From Ilyomonas sp964249755 (GTDB taxonomy: Bacteria; Bacteroidota; Bacteroidia; Chitinophagales; Chitinophagaceae): a stretch of DNA of 64,000 nt. The notes under the pieces are model-generated. The model saw only the letters and a list, made by a program, of their open reading frames with translations, searched no databases and was not told where the DNA came from. Below, one piece after another: positions 43,353 through 52,034 of this stretch. The first letter of the stretch is position 1, and each line of letters opens with the position of its first letter. Location of the stretch: NCBI GenBank assembly GCA_964249755.1, contig CAXUDB010000002.1, forward strand, positions 620,001-684,000, given 5' to 3'. A program made the translations under genes and the position numbers.

Positions 43353-44654
43353 TCATTTATTTCTGAAATATTCTTCCTGCTCTCTATACAATTGCACGGC
43401 AAATCTTCCTTCGGGCATAATGACATCATCAAAGCTTAATGTTGTATCAATAGCTATGTCTCTCTTTACTATACAGCCTTCAGCAAAGCCAAGCGGCAAA
43501 AGGTTTTCAGCCATTCTTACATCCGCATTTTCGCATTCGCCATACGTCAAGTAGCCGCCAATGCCATCAATAGTTTCGCCCTTTTTTAAATCGCGCTTTG
43601 TGGTAGCCACCACTTCTACATATGGCTTTCCTAACGGCGTTAAAGCGGCGTCGCCCAACAACACGGCGCGGGCAATAGTATTGGCAGCTAAGAGATGGCA
43701 CAGATGATAAGGTTCATAAAAAAGGTACAGCGGTCCGTCGCCTAACTTATACAATTTTAAAAACCATTGCTGCACGGGGTCGTCAGTTGTTGCCAGCACA
43801 AACACACCGGGTGCAGGCTCGTTGATGCCTACTACATAATCAACAATGCCATTTCCTTTTACTACTTCTTCCAAGGGAAACATATTGACCACTTCTTTAA
43901 TGGTGGTATTGGGTGGCGCAACCGGACCAAACATGCCGCGTTTGGCAACCCGCATTGCCGTACCATTGGCTACGATGGCTTGCTCATAACTCATTTTACT
44001 GCCATCGGCAAACGAAGCAACCATGTCTGGTTTTTGATTCCATTGTTTGGCAAAGCTTTCCTGCGTTGTTGGATTGCGAAACCGATCCTGCAAACCTTTA
44101 ATATTGCCGCATAAAACAGGCTTCAAACCCATGCCTTTTACCATGCGATATACATTCATAATAACAACGGGCTGGTCGCCGTCTGTGTTGGTATAAATAA
44201 CACCCATCTTATCGGCATATACTTTTAAGATCGGTCCGACGGTGCAGTCTAATTCTGCATTCATGAGGATGATGTGCTTCCTGTTTTGAATAGCACGAAA
44301 AATGATCTTCGCGCCAAACTCAATGGCGCCAGTCACTTCAACAATGGCTTCGATGCGGTGTGCATCGGTGAGCAGTGTGGCGTCATCAGTAATGCTGAAC
44401 TTATCTTGAGCAATGTTCTCATCCAATTGTGCGGCTGTTGTTGGTATTTCTACTTCGTTAACACCTGCGTCGGCATAAGCATTTTTTGCTTTTTCGATGT
44501 GCCTGTTATAAACTGCAACAGCTTTGATTCCGGGCTTGTACATACAGATTTGCCGGATGATAGCCGCGCCCATAAAACCTGCACCAATAATGCCGACGCG
44601 GATAGGATTGTTTTCATCGGCTCGTTGCTGAAGAAGTGTGTCTATGATAATCAT
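43353..44654 (-). CDS. NAD(P)-dependent oxidoreductase with SAF domain (homoserine-dehydrogenase-like)
   Basis: The N-terminal Rossmann domain (VGIIGAGFMG, residues 20-29) resembles homoserine dehydrogenases, and the C-terminal ~100 residues (LKKGETIDGIGGYLTYG) form a SAF domain, found in sialic-acid synthases and FlgA. Proteins with this fusion recur in surface-polysaccharide loci next to RfbF-type and RmlC-type genes, so it probably acts on a nucleotide sugar or a sugar acid. The reaction has not been established to my knowledge. It is the last gene of the minus-strand sugar cluster, behind a GCAAAG-family inverted repeat. Confidence 0.78.
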   Translation of the reverse strand: MIIIDTLLQQRADENNPIRVGIIGAGFMGAAIIRQICMYKPGIKAVAVYNRHIEKAKNAYADAGVNEVEIPTTAAQLDENIAQDKFSITDDATLLTDAHRIEAIVEVTGAIEFGAKIIFRAIQNRKHIILMNAELDCTVGPILKVYADKMGVIYTNTDGDQPVVIMNVYRMVKGMGLKPVLCGNIKGLQDRFRNPTTQESFAKQWNQKPDMVASFADGSKMSYEQAIVANGTAMRVAKRGMFGPVAPPNTTIKEVVNMFPLEEVVKGNGIVDYVVGINEPAPGVFVLATTDDPVQQWFLKLYKLGDGPLYLFYEPYHLCHLLAANTIARAVLLGDAALTPLGKPYVEVVATTKRDLKKGETIDGIGGYLTYGECENADVRMAENLLPLGFAEGCIVKRDIAIDTTLSFDDVIMPEGRFAVQLYREQEEYFRNK

Positions 44655-44676
44655 GTATAGTATTTATTGAGTGGTA

Positions 44677-44726
44677 AAGACGCAAAGAAAAGAAGTCTTG
44701 GGAAGTGATGTGAATCTTTGCGTCTT
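44677..44726. repeat. Inverted-repeat spacer, GCAAAG family, copy 3
   Basis: Arms AAGACGCAAAGA (44677-44688) and complement (44715-44726); the interior begins AAAGAAGT as in copy 2 at 19076. Confidence 0.65.
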
Positions 44727-44882
44727 GCTAGTCAGGAATTAGCACTCGCTTCTTTGCCCAATTGTTGACAAGGCGTACAAGAGTGCGATGGCGCTGATAG
44801 CGCCACAGGCTGCACTGGGCTTAATCGGAGAAGCAGACTTCTGGTCCATAATGGCTGTTCTGCTGTTTTGTATTTCTTGTAT

Positions 44883-45428
44883 TTATAGGTTAAAGGACGA
44901 CGGACTAAATAAAGGATGCAGCTTGTCTTTCTCCGACATCACAGCTGGTTCTATTGGCCAAATGATGTTGAAGAAAGGATCGTTCCATCGCATTGCTGCT
45001 TCGGCTCCAGGTGTGTAGAATTCAGACATGAAGTATAAGATTCTGGTCTCGTCTTCCAGCGTTAGAAACCCGTGTGCGAAACCTTCGGGAATGTAGAGCA
45101 TCGTGTTGCTGTCGCAGCTTAGCTCGGTTGAAATCCATTGATATAAAGTGGGAGAGTGGGGACGCATGTCAATGATAACATCATATAGCCTTCCGCTGAT
45201 GCATTGAATGAGTTTGGCTTCTTTATGCGGCGCGCGTTGCATGTGCATGCCACGTAATGTTCCTCTTGTTTTATTATAACTGATGTTGGTCTGCGCAATG
45301 GTAAAGTCAATATGATTGGCTGCAAATTCATTGCGGCAATAGGTTCTTCCGAAGTAGCCGCGTTCGTCTTCTTTGGTTTCGATTGTGATGAGGTAAACGC
45401 CTTTGAGTTTCGTTTTGGTGAAGATCAT
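44883..45428 (-). CDS. RmlC/RfbC-type sugar 3,5-epimerase
   Basis: Cupin-fold epimerase of 4-keto-6-deoxy nucleotide sugars. The catalytic residues fall at the same positions as in RmlC: His62 (RGMHMQ), His119 (GFAHGF) and Tyr132 (RILYFM), with Tyr138 nearby. In this locus the substrate is probably a CDP- or dTDP-linked 4-keto sugar; the presence of an RfbF-type gene favours CDP. 181 aa, normal. It follows the SDR gene, but a hairpin at 45460-45496 lies between them. Confidence 0.9.
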   Translation of the reverse strand: MIFTKTKLKGVYLITIETKEDERGYFGRTYCRNEFAANHIDFTIAQTNISYNKTRGTLRGMHMQRAPHKEAKLIQCISGRLYDVIIDMRPHSPTLYQWISTELSCDSNTMLYIPEGFAHGFLTLEDETRILYFMSEFYTPGAEAAMRWNDPFFNIIWPIEPAVMSEKDKLHPLFSPSSFNL

Positions 45429-45459
45429 AAGATATAATCAGGATGCTTTTATAAAAGAC

Positions 45460-45496
45460 AAACGCCGACTGGATTTCAAGCCCTGTCAGCGTTTGG
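45460..45496 (-). terminator. Hairpin between SDR gene and RmlC-type gene (possible attenuator)
   Basis: Arms 45460-45470 and 45486-45496 pair over 11 bp. As minus-strand RNA the single non-Watson-Crick position is a U-G pair, whereas in plus-strand RNA it would be C-A, so the hairpin is suited to minus-strand transcripts. It is followed by a U-rich stretch (UCUUUUAUAAAAG). Confidence 0.55.
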
Positions 45497-45504
45497 CAAA
45501 AAAA

Positions 45505-46596
45505 TTATAACACGATTGCCAGCTCTACTTTCGTATCCTGCACTTTATATCTTCCTGTCCATTCCAGTTTTTCGTCCAGTTTGCCGCTCTGCTGGAATGC
45601 AGTTAACGCCTTTAACCGAATCAAATTCGAAGCTCTGAAATCAGCATCTTTAAAGCTCATCTCAGCAAGACTTTCCTGCAATTCTTTCACCGTTTGAGCT
45701 AAGGTAATCTGCGGCTGATGGCTAGGAGCCAAGGAGGCAAACAAGCTGAAGTTGATAAGATAAGAACGTTTGTCCGGCGCGGCTGCTGTGTTGATGGTGA
45801 CTTCGGTGCCCGGTATTACCTCAGCAACGGTGCTGGCCAAGTCTTTTATCTGGTAGTTCCAGGTATGCGTGCCAGTGTTAACGGCAACGAAATGACCTCC
45901 GTTATCAGCAGTTCTGTTAATGGCCCATTCCATGGCTCGTGCCATATCTTTTACATGAATCAACGGTCGCCAAGGAGTGCCATCGCTTAAAATATTTATT
46001 TTGCCAGACACGACTGCGCTCGCTACAAAATCATTCAGCACGAGATCGAGGCGAAGGCGTGGGCTCATGCCGCAAGCTGTAGCAAAACGTAAACAAGTAA
46101 CAGTGAAATTTTCATCTGCTAAAGTTTGTAATTCTCTTTCAGTAAACACTTTGGAACGTGCATAAGCAGTGAGCGGGTTCACCTCTGACTGCTCGGTTTT
46201 AGGTGCATCGCCGGCAGCGCCGTAGATGCTGCAACTGGACGCAAAGACGAAGGTTTTTGCGCCTGCTGCCTTTGCCATTTTTGCTACGCGGATGCTTGAT
46301 TCAAAATTGATGTCAATGGTTACTTCTTCAAACTGCTTACCCATGGGATCGTTGGAGATGGCGGCAAGATGAATCACTGCATCAACCCCTTCTGCTACAT
46401 CCTGCGGCAAGCGACGTATATCGCCAAAATACTGCTTGTTCAGCAAGCTTTCCGGCAGTGTGGAAGCATGTGTGAGGTTAGCAGCAAAATAGCCGGTATC
46501 ATAACCAATAAGATTTGCGTCGGGATACAGACTGCGCAAATGGGCCGTTACGATTGGTCCGATATAACCCATGTTGCCGGTGATTAAGATATTCAT
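45505..46596 (-). CDS. NAD-dependent epimerase/dehydratase (extended SDR)
   Basis: The NAD-binding motif GNMGYIG (residues 7-13) and the catalytic SDR residues Ser121-Ser123 (SSCSIYG), Tyr145 and Lys149 (YARSK) are present. It belongs to the extended SDR group that epimerises, dehydrates or reduces nucleotide sugars. It lacks the GKRVLVTGHTGFKG-like start of CDP-glucose 4,6-dehydratase (RfbG), so it should not be called RfbG. Located between the RfbF-type and RmlC-type genes of the sugar cluster. Confidence 0.87.
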   Translation of the reverse strand: MNILITGNMGYIGPIVTAHLRSLYPDANLIGYDTGYFAANLTHASTLPESLLNKQYFGDIRRLPQDVAEGVDAVIHLAAISNDPMGKQFEEVTIDINFESSIRVAKMAKAAGAKTFVFASSCSIYGAAGDAPKTEQSEVNPLTAYARSKVFTERELQTLADENFTVTCLRFATACGMSPRLRLDLVLNDFVASAVVSGKINILSDGTPWRPLIHVKDMARAMEWAINRTADNGGHFVAVNTGTHTWNYQIKDLASTVAEVIPGTEVTINTAAAPDKRSYLINFSLFASLAPSHQPQITLAQTVKELQESLAEMSFKDADFRASNLIRLKALTAFQQSGKLDEKLEWTGRYKVQDTKVELAIVL

Positions 46597-46762
46597 GTAT
46601 TGAATTTAAGAAAGAGAAAATTTGATTGCTCTTTGTAAACGTAAAAAACATTGCTGCTTGCGGAGATGCTTTCTCTTTTTGTAAACAAAACAGGATAGTA
46701 CATCTTTGAAACAGAAATCAGGTTGCTATCAGTTAACTTATTCGCGTCAACAGAAATTGCCA

Positions 46763-47575
46763 CTATTCCATTTTGCCTTCATAAGCAAATTGTTTGTTCC
46801 AAACTTGCCAGGGTGCGTTTCCTTTTTGCCATAATTCCTCCAGCACATTCTTATCGCGCAGCGTATCCATCGGCTGCCAGAAACCCGTGTGGCGAAAGGC
46901 TGATAACTCGCCATCACGCGATAAATTTTCAAGAGGCTCGCGCTCCCAAATGGTGGCTTCGCTTTCAATATAATTCATCACTTCCGGTTCGAGAACAAAG
47001 AAGCCGCCGTTGATCCAGGGCATTTCGTTTTCGCTATTGGGCTTTTCCTGAAAGCTTTTTACCACGATATCTTCGGGTGCTAAATTAAACACGCCAAACC
47101 TACCTGGTTGCTGTACGGCAGCCAATGTAGCTAATGTGCCACTTTTTTGATGAAACTCAATTGAGGCTGTAATGTCAATATCGCTTACCCCATCGCCGTA
47201 CGTCATGCAAAATGTTTCGTTGCCGATGTATTCCCGCACACGAAGCATACGCCCGCCCGTCATGGATTGATAACCGGTGTTTACCAATGTTACTTTCCAG
47301 TTTTCCGTTTGGTTGCGGTGAATTTCCATGCTGTTCTTCCGCATATCGAATGTTACATCCGAATTATTCATACAATAGTTGGCGAAATATTCTTTGATTA
47401 TGTCGCCCTTATAGCCACAGCAAATAATGAAATCGTTAATGCCGTGGGCCGAATAGATTTTCATGATATGCCAGAGTATGGGCCGTCCGCCCACTTCTAC
47501 CATTGGTTTCGGTCTTACGCCACTTTCTTCGGAGATGCGGGTGCCAAACCCGCCGGCAAGAATCACTGCTTTCAT
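46763..47575 (-). CDS. rfbF: Glucose-1-phosphate cytidylyltransferase
   Basis: Makes CDP-glucose, the entry point for CDP-linked deoxysugars. The nucleotidyltransferase signature LAGGFGTR and RPKPMVEVGG opens the protein, and MTYGDGVSDID (metal-binding Asp), EKP and INGGFFVLEPEV follow as in RfbF. 270 aa, normal. It is flanked by the C-methyltransferase and SDR genes; the expected CDP-glucose 4,6-dehydratase is missing from the cluster. Confidence 0.95.
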   Translation of the reverse strand: MKAVILAGGFGTRISEESGVRPKPMVEVGGRPILWHIMKIYSAHGINDFIICCGYKGDIIKEYFANYCMNNSDVTFDMRKNSMEIHRNQTENWKVTLVNTGYQSMTGGRMLRVREYIGNETFCMTYGDGVSDIDITASIEFHQKSGTLATLAAVQQPGRFGVFNLAPEDIVVKSFQEKPNSENEMPWINGGFFVLEPEVMNYIESEATIWEREPLENLSRDGELSAFRHTGFWQPMDTLRDKNVLEELWQKGNAPWQVWNKQFAYEGKME

Positions 47576-47684
47576 AAGCGTTTTTTTGTGTGTTGAAAAA
47601 TGTATGTTTTGATTAAGCTGTTCTTTGAAAATGATGCAATAACTACAGATAAAATTAACTAAAAGGTACTATTTTAAACCATCC

Positions 47685-48911
47685 TTATACGATGTGAACG
47701 TGCGGTATTGGAATGACGAATCTGCCGTTCCATTCTCTTATATAACTTAACTGCTTCATTACTTCTTCTTTTATATTCCACGGAAATATGACAACAAAAT
47801 CTGGCTTCATTTCTTTCAGATGCGCTTCATTTACTACCGGAATATGACTGCCCGGCAACCATTTGTTCTGCTTGAAAGGATTAGCATCTACTACATAATC
47901 AATCAGGTCGCTTTTAGTGCCGCAATAGTTCAGCAACGTATTGCCTTTTGCAGCAGCACCATAGCCTGCCACTTTTTTCCCATCGCGTTTTTGCCCAGTC
48001 AGAAAATCTGTAAAATCAAGTTTAATTGCAAACGAAGCTTTCTGAAATGCATTATAATAATCCAGTGTGTTCATACCCTTGCTTATCTCTCTGTCCAATA
48101 GTGATTGGACGTTGGAAGAGACGGGTTTGGAATTATTATCTTCGTGCTTGGCAAAAATGCGCAACGAGCCGCCATGCACGGGCACTTCTTCCACATCAAA
48201 CATTTCCAAGCCCTGTGCTTTAAAAATTTGCTTTACCGTATAGAAAGACAGGTAAGAAAAATGTTCGTGATAGATCGTATCGAACTGATTGTTATCCACC
48301 AACTGCATCAGATGAGGAAACTCCATCGTGATAATGCCACCTTCCTTCAATGTCATTTTCATGCCGCGAACAAAATCAACAATGTCGGGCACATGCGCGA
48401 GTACATTGTTGCCCAACAAAAGATCAGCTTTACGACCTTCAGCCGATAACTTTGCCGCAAGTGCAGTACCGAAGAACTCTGATATGTTTTCAATGCCCTT
48501 GCTGCGAGATACTTCGGCTGTGTTGCCAGTCGGTTCTATACCTAATACAGGTACGCCTCTATCTTTAAAATATTGCAGCAGGTAGCCATCGTTCGAAGCG
48601 ATTTCTGTTATCTGGCTTTTTTCGTTAAAGCCAAACCTCTCAATCATCATTTCTACATAAGCTTTTGCATGTTGCAAAGCGGTAGTAGAGTAGGAGGAAA
48701 AATAAACATATTCATTGTTGAAAATGCTGTCACTTTTCTTATACTCATCTATCTGCACCAGAAAACAATTGCTACAGGTAAATACTTTCAACGGGTAATA
48801 CGTTTCCGGTTCATTCAGTTCTTCTTCAGTAAGAAAAGAATTGGAAGCGGGCGAATTGATGAGGTCAATGAAAACATTAGTAAGAGGGGCTTTACAAAAT
48901 CTGCAATTCAT
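47685..48911 (-). CDS. Sugar C-methyltransferase (zinc-binding, SAM-dependent)
   Basis: Three-part architecture of deoxysugar C-methyltransferases such as TylC3/NovU: an N-terminal zinc site (Cys3, Cys6, Cys46, Cys49), a central SAM fold (ITEIASNDGYLLQYF, then LLLGNNVLAHVPD), and a C-terminal Rossmann-like domain (GKKVAGYGAAAKGNTLLN). The conserved YHEHFSYLS block carries the catalytic His residues. 408 aa, normal. It most likely adds a methyl group to C3 (or C5) of a 4-keto nucleotide sugar made by the neighbouring genes. Confidence 0.92.
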   Translation of the reverse strand: MNCRFCKAPLTNVFIDLINSPASNSFLTEEELNEPETYYPLKVFTCSNCFLVQIDEYKKSDSIFNNEYVYFSSYSTTALQHAKAYVEMMIERFGFNEKSQITEIASNDGYLLQYFKDRGVPVLGIEPTGNTAEVSRSKGIENISEFFGTALAAKLSAEGRKADLLLGNNVLAHVPDIVDFVRGMKMTLKEGGIITMEFPHLMQLVDNNQFDTIYHEHFSYLSFYTVKQIFKAQGLEMFDVEEVPVHGGSLRIFAKHEDNNSKPVSSNVQSLLDREISKGMNTLDYYNAFQKASFAIKLDFTDFLTGQKRDGKKVAGYGAAAKGNTLLNYCGTKSDLIDYVVDANPFKQNKWLPGSHIPVVNEAHLKEMKPDFVVIFPWNIKEEVMKQLSYIREWNGRFVIPIPHVHIV

Positions 48912-49010
48912 ATCAGGAGTTGGTTAATAATTTTTTGAATAGGGGGAGACTGTTATCGGGCAGCCATACCATATTTTTTAGTACTTGTTTTAAATGTAAT
49001 AACAAAGACA

Positions 49011-50309
49011 TTATAACCTTGCATCGCTTTCCGTTTTGCTGAAAACAGATTTCACATCAAATAAAACGCATTGTGCACTACAAACGTTCCTTACCACATC
49101 ATACGTAAACTGCCGGTGCGCCACAGCAACAATCACAGCATCATATTTTTCATCCTTTGGCCATTCGCTTATTGCTTCGATGTTGTATTCTTCTTTCACC
49201 ACTTCAGGTGTTACCCACGGGTCGTGCACCGTTACATTGATATGATAATTTTCTAGTTCAGTAATAATGTCAATTACTTTCGAGTTACGCACATCCGGAC
49301 AGTTTTCCTTGAATGCGATCCCAAGCACCAGTGCTTTGCTTCCTGCCAGGGCAATCCCTTTTTTCACCATTAACTTCACCACTTCGCCCGCTACGTAAGC
49401 GCCCATACCATCGTTCAGTCTTCGTCCTGCCAAAATGATTTCAGGATGGTAGCCAACTTCCATTGCTTTCTCTGCCAAATAATAAGGATCAACGCCAATA
49501 CAATGTCCGCCTACAAGACCCGGTTTAAAGGGCAGAAAATTCCATTTGGTGGCTGCCGCTTCCAATACTTCTATCGTATCTAAATCCAGCAAGCTAAAGA
49601 TCTTTGACAGTTCATTGATAAAGCCAATGTTGATGTCGCGCTGCGCATTCTCTATCACCTTTGCCGCTTCTGCCACTTTAATAGAAGGCGCTTTGTAAAC
49701 GCCTGCCGGAATGATGCTGTGGTACAGTTCTGCTATTCTTTCAGTGAGTTCGGGCGTTGAGCCTGATACTACTTTTTTTATGCTTGTTAAGGAATGTTCC
49801 TTATCGCCGGGATTAATACGCTCCGGCGAATAACCAGCAAAAAAACCAACATTATATTTCAGCCCTGAACCCTTCTCTACTATCGGCACACATACTTCTT
49901 CCGTAACGCCCGGGTACACCGTAGATTCATAAATAACAATGTCGCCCTCTTTCAAAAAACTGCTGACAGTTTCACTGGCTTTTTTCAATGAAGACAGATC
50001 GGGGCGATGATAACGGTCTACCGGAGTGGGAACGGTAACTATAAAAATCACTGCCTCTTTTAGCGCTTCTTCAATGCTTGTAATGTATAAGCCCTTGCTG
50101 TCATCATTGCTACGCTTCAATAAAGTGATAAGCTGATTGCTTTCCACTTCGAGCGTAGCATCCATCCCTTCATTTAAACTCTGCGTGCGCCGCTGGCTGA
50201 TGTCGTAACCCACCACCGCATATTGCTTTGCAAATTCTGCCGCCAGGGGCAAACCTACATAGCCCAGACCTATCACCGCCAGTTTAGGTGCCGTCATACC
50301 GTAAGCCAT
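49011..50309 (-). CDS. UDP-sugar 6-dehydrogenase (WbpO/TviB-type nucleotide-sugar dehydrogenase)
   Basis: NAD-dependent, four-electron oxidation of a UDP-hexose(-NAc) to the uronic acid. The Rossmann motif GLGYVGLPLA (14-23), the YESTVYPG loop (127-134), the linking helix and the catalytic Cys270 in GGHCIGVDPYY are all present, and the C-terminal domain (ALVLGIAFKENCPDVRNSK) completes the fold. The sequence is nearer to UDP-GalNAc/ManNAc dehydrogenases (WbpO, TviB) than to UDP-glucose dehydrogenase. Met5 is an alternative start. It is the first gene of the minus-strand sugar cluster. Confidence 0.92.
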   Translation of the reverse strand: MAYGMTAPKLAVIGLGYVGLPLAAEFAKQYAVVGYDISQRRTQSLNEGMDATLEVESNQLITLLKRSNDDSKGLYITSIEEALKEAVIFIVTVPTPVDRYHRPDLSSLKKASETVSSFLKEGDIVIYESTVYPGVTEEVCVPIVEKGSGLKYNVGFFAGYSPERINPGDKEHSLTSIKKVVSGSTPELTERIAELYHSIIPAGVYKAPSIKVAEAAKVIENAQRDINIGFINELSKIFSLLDLDTIEVLEAAATKWNFLPFKPGLVGGHCIGVDPYYLAEKAMEVGYHPEIILAGRRLNDGMGAYVAGEVVKLMVKKGIALAGSKALVLGIAFKENCPDVRNSKVIDIITELENYHINVTVHDPWVTPEVVKEEYNIEAISEWPKDEKYDAVIVAVAHRQFTYDVVRNVCSAQCVLFDVKSVFSKTESDARL

Positions 50310-50616
50310 ACTTTTTGTGATGTTGTAACCTGCAAAGAAGCTTAATTAAATTCTTCTTTTAAATTCTTTTGTTTGGATGAAAATTTGCAAGCTCTAAACA
50401 CAATTCTTTACACAAAAGAATCAACACCGCTGTAAAATAAAATCAATCATCGCTCACTGCCGTTTAAAATTAGATTAATTTATGAAACCCGTGCTGCTTA
50501 CCGCTTGTGGTGTGACAGAAAATCTATATCTATGGCACAAATGAGTGTTCTGGTTCACAGATAACGACACTTTTTATTTACTGATAATTTAAAATACAAA
50601 ACGGGACTCACGAAAT
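50310..50616. other. 307-bp divergent intergenic region
   Basis: Lies between the divergent dehydrogenase and lipoprotein genes, so it should contain both promoters, but I find no good TAnnTTTG box, repeat or RNA. Confidence 0.4.
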
Positions 50617-51690
50617 ATGAATAAACTATCACTGCTAAGAAAACCAGATGTTCTGAGATTTTTAAAAACCGGTATCATTCTCTTCTTTTTATTTTGGCTG
50701 CAATCCTGCAGCTTTTCCGAGGCAAGCAGCACAAAAACTGTTATGACGGATTCGGCAATCTTGCCTTCAAAAGATTCTCTGGCGGCTACAGAAAAGCCAT
50801 TACCCGTGCCGCTGCTTGATACAGTTTTATACGATTCGTTGCAGAATCATCTCGTGGCGAATCAATCAATCAACGGTTGGCCGGTGAAGGCAGATTATCC
50901 GCTGCCCGGCGCCATCTTTCCGTTTAAAAGAGTCATAGCCTACTACGGAAATTTCTACTCCAAAGGCATGGGAATTTTAGGTGCTTTGCCGGAGGATGAA
51001 ATGTTGGAGAAACTGCAGGGTGAGGTTAAAAAATGGAAGGCAGCCGATACGGTAATCCCGGTTCAGCCAGCCATCCATTATATAGCTGTTACAGCGCAGC
51101 ACAGCCCAGGCAAAGGCAACAAATATCGAATCCGCATGCCTTTTTCGCAGATAGACCATGCGTTGGAAGTAGCCAAAAAAATAGATGCGCTTCTTTTTCT
51201 CGATATTCAGGTAGGGCATAGCACGCTGGAGCAGGAGATACCTCAACTGGAGCCTTATTTAAAATTGCCTAACGTGCACTTAGGAATTGATCCCGAGTTT
51301 TCGATGAAAGGTGGACAAGTGCCTTCGAGTGCGATTGGAACGTTTGATGCGGCTGATGTAAATTATGCTTCTTCTTTTCTCGATTCGATGGTGAAGAAGT
51401 ACAACCTCTCTCCGAAAGTTTTGGTGGTGCATCGCTTTACAAAAGGCATGCTTACCAACTACAAGAACATCACACTTCGCAATACTGTTCAGGTAGTGGT
51501 GGATATGGACGGATGGGGTTTTCCTGCAAAAAAGAAAACGAGTTATCGCATAGCTGTTAGCAGCGAGCCGGTGCAATTTGCCGGTTTTAAGTTGTTTTAT
51601 AAAAATGATGTAACCGCTAAGTCGGAAATGCTAACGCCGGAAGAGGTGCTCTCCTTATCTCCGAGTCCGGTGTATATACAATACCAGTAA
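50617..51690 (+). CDS. Conserved lipoprotein of unknown function (predicted barrel-like fold)
   Basis: The signal sequence ends in a lipobox-like LQSC (Cys31), predicting a lipoprotein; a Ser/Thr/Pro-rich linker follows. The globular part has a string of conserved blocks: RVIAYYGNFYSKGMGILG, HYIAVTAQHSPG, LFLDIQVGHS, NVHLGIDPEFSM, VLVVHRFTKGM and FKLFYKNDV. Strands ending in acidic or His residues suggest a TIM-barrel-like hydrolase, but no catalytic assignment is possible. I recall similar uncharacterised proteins in several bacterial phyla. Followed after 22 bp by the MmcQ/YjbR gene. Confidence 0.75.
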   Translation: MNKLSLLRKPDVLRFLKTGIILFFLFWLQSCSFSEASSTKTVMTDSAILPSKDSLAATEKPLPVPLLDTVLYDSLQNHLVANQSINGWPVKADYPLPGAIFPFKRVIAYYGNFYSKGMGILGALPEDEMLEKLQGEVKKWKAADTVIPVQPAIHYIAVTAQHSPGKGNKYRIRMPFSQIDHALEVAKKIDALLFLDIQVGHSTLEQEIPQLEPYLKLPNVHLGIDPEFSMKGGQVPSSAIGTFDAADVNYASSFLDSMVKKYNLSPKVLVVHRFTKGMLTNYKNITLRNTVQVVVDMDGWGFPAKKKTSYRIAVSSEPVQFAGFKLFYKNDVTAKSEMLTPEEVLSLSPSPVYIQYQ

Positions 51691-51712
51691 TGCTTTTTAT
51701 AAATAGCTGAAA

Positions 51713-52030
51713 ATGGTGAAAACAGAAGACATAAAAGCTTTGGCTCTGTTGTTTGAAGGCGTTGAAGAAAAGCCGCATTTTAAGCGAACTGCTTTCACCG
51801 TAAAGAAGAAAATATTCGCTACGCTTTCTGATGAAGAAAGAACATTGAATGTGGCTCTGACGCCTGATTCCCAATTCGTCTTCTGCCCACCGGATAGCGA
51901 TGTTGTTTTTCCGGTTGATAACGCCTGGGGCAAACAGGGTTGGACAACAATCAACTTAAATAAAGCAACTAAGAAACTTGTACAATCAGCTTTGAAAGAC
52001 GCTTATGAGGCGAGAAAAAAGAAGAAATAA
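51713..52030 (+). CDS. MmcQ/YjbR-family protein
   Basis: 105 residues with the CyaY-like fold signature of the family (HFKRTAFTVKKKIFATL; ALTPDSQFVF; WGKQGWTTINL) and a lysine-rich C-terminal tail. Members are often annotated as DNA-binding, but their role is not established. Probably co-transcribed with the preceding lipoprotein gene. Confidence 0.87.
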   Translation: MVKTEDIKALALLFEGVEEKPHFKRTAFTVKKKIFATLSDEERTLNVALTPDSQFVFCPPDSDVVFPVDNAWGKQGWTTINLNKATKKLVQSALKDAYEARKKKK

Positions 52031-52034
52031 GTTG

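Noticed and set aside
44788..45018. Small plus-strand gene antisense to the RmlC-type gene
   Set aside because: More than half of it is antisense to a well-supported gene and it has no homology or promoter.
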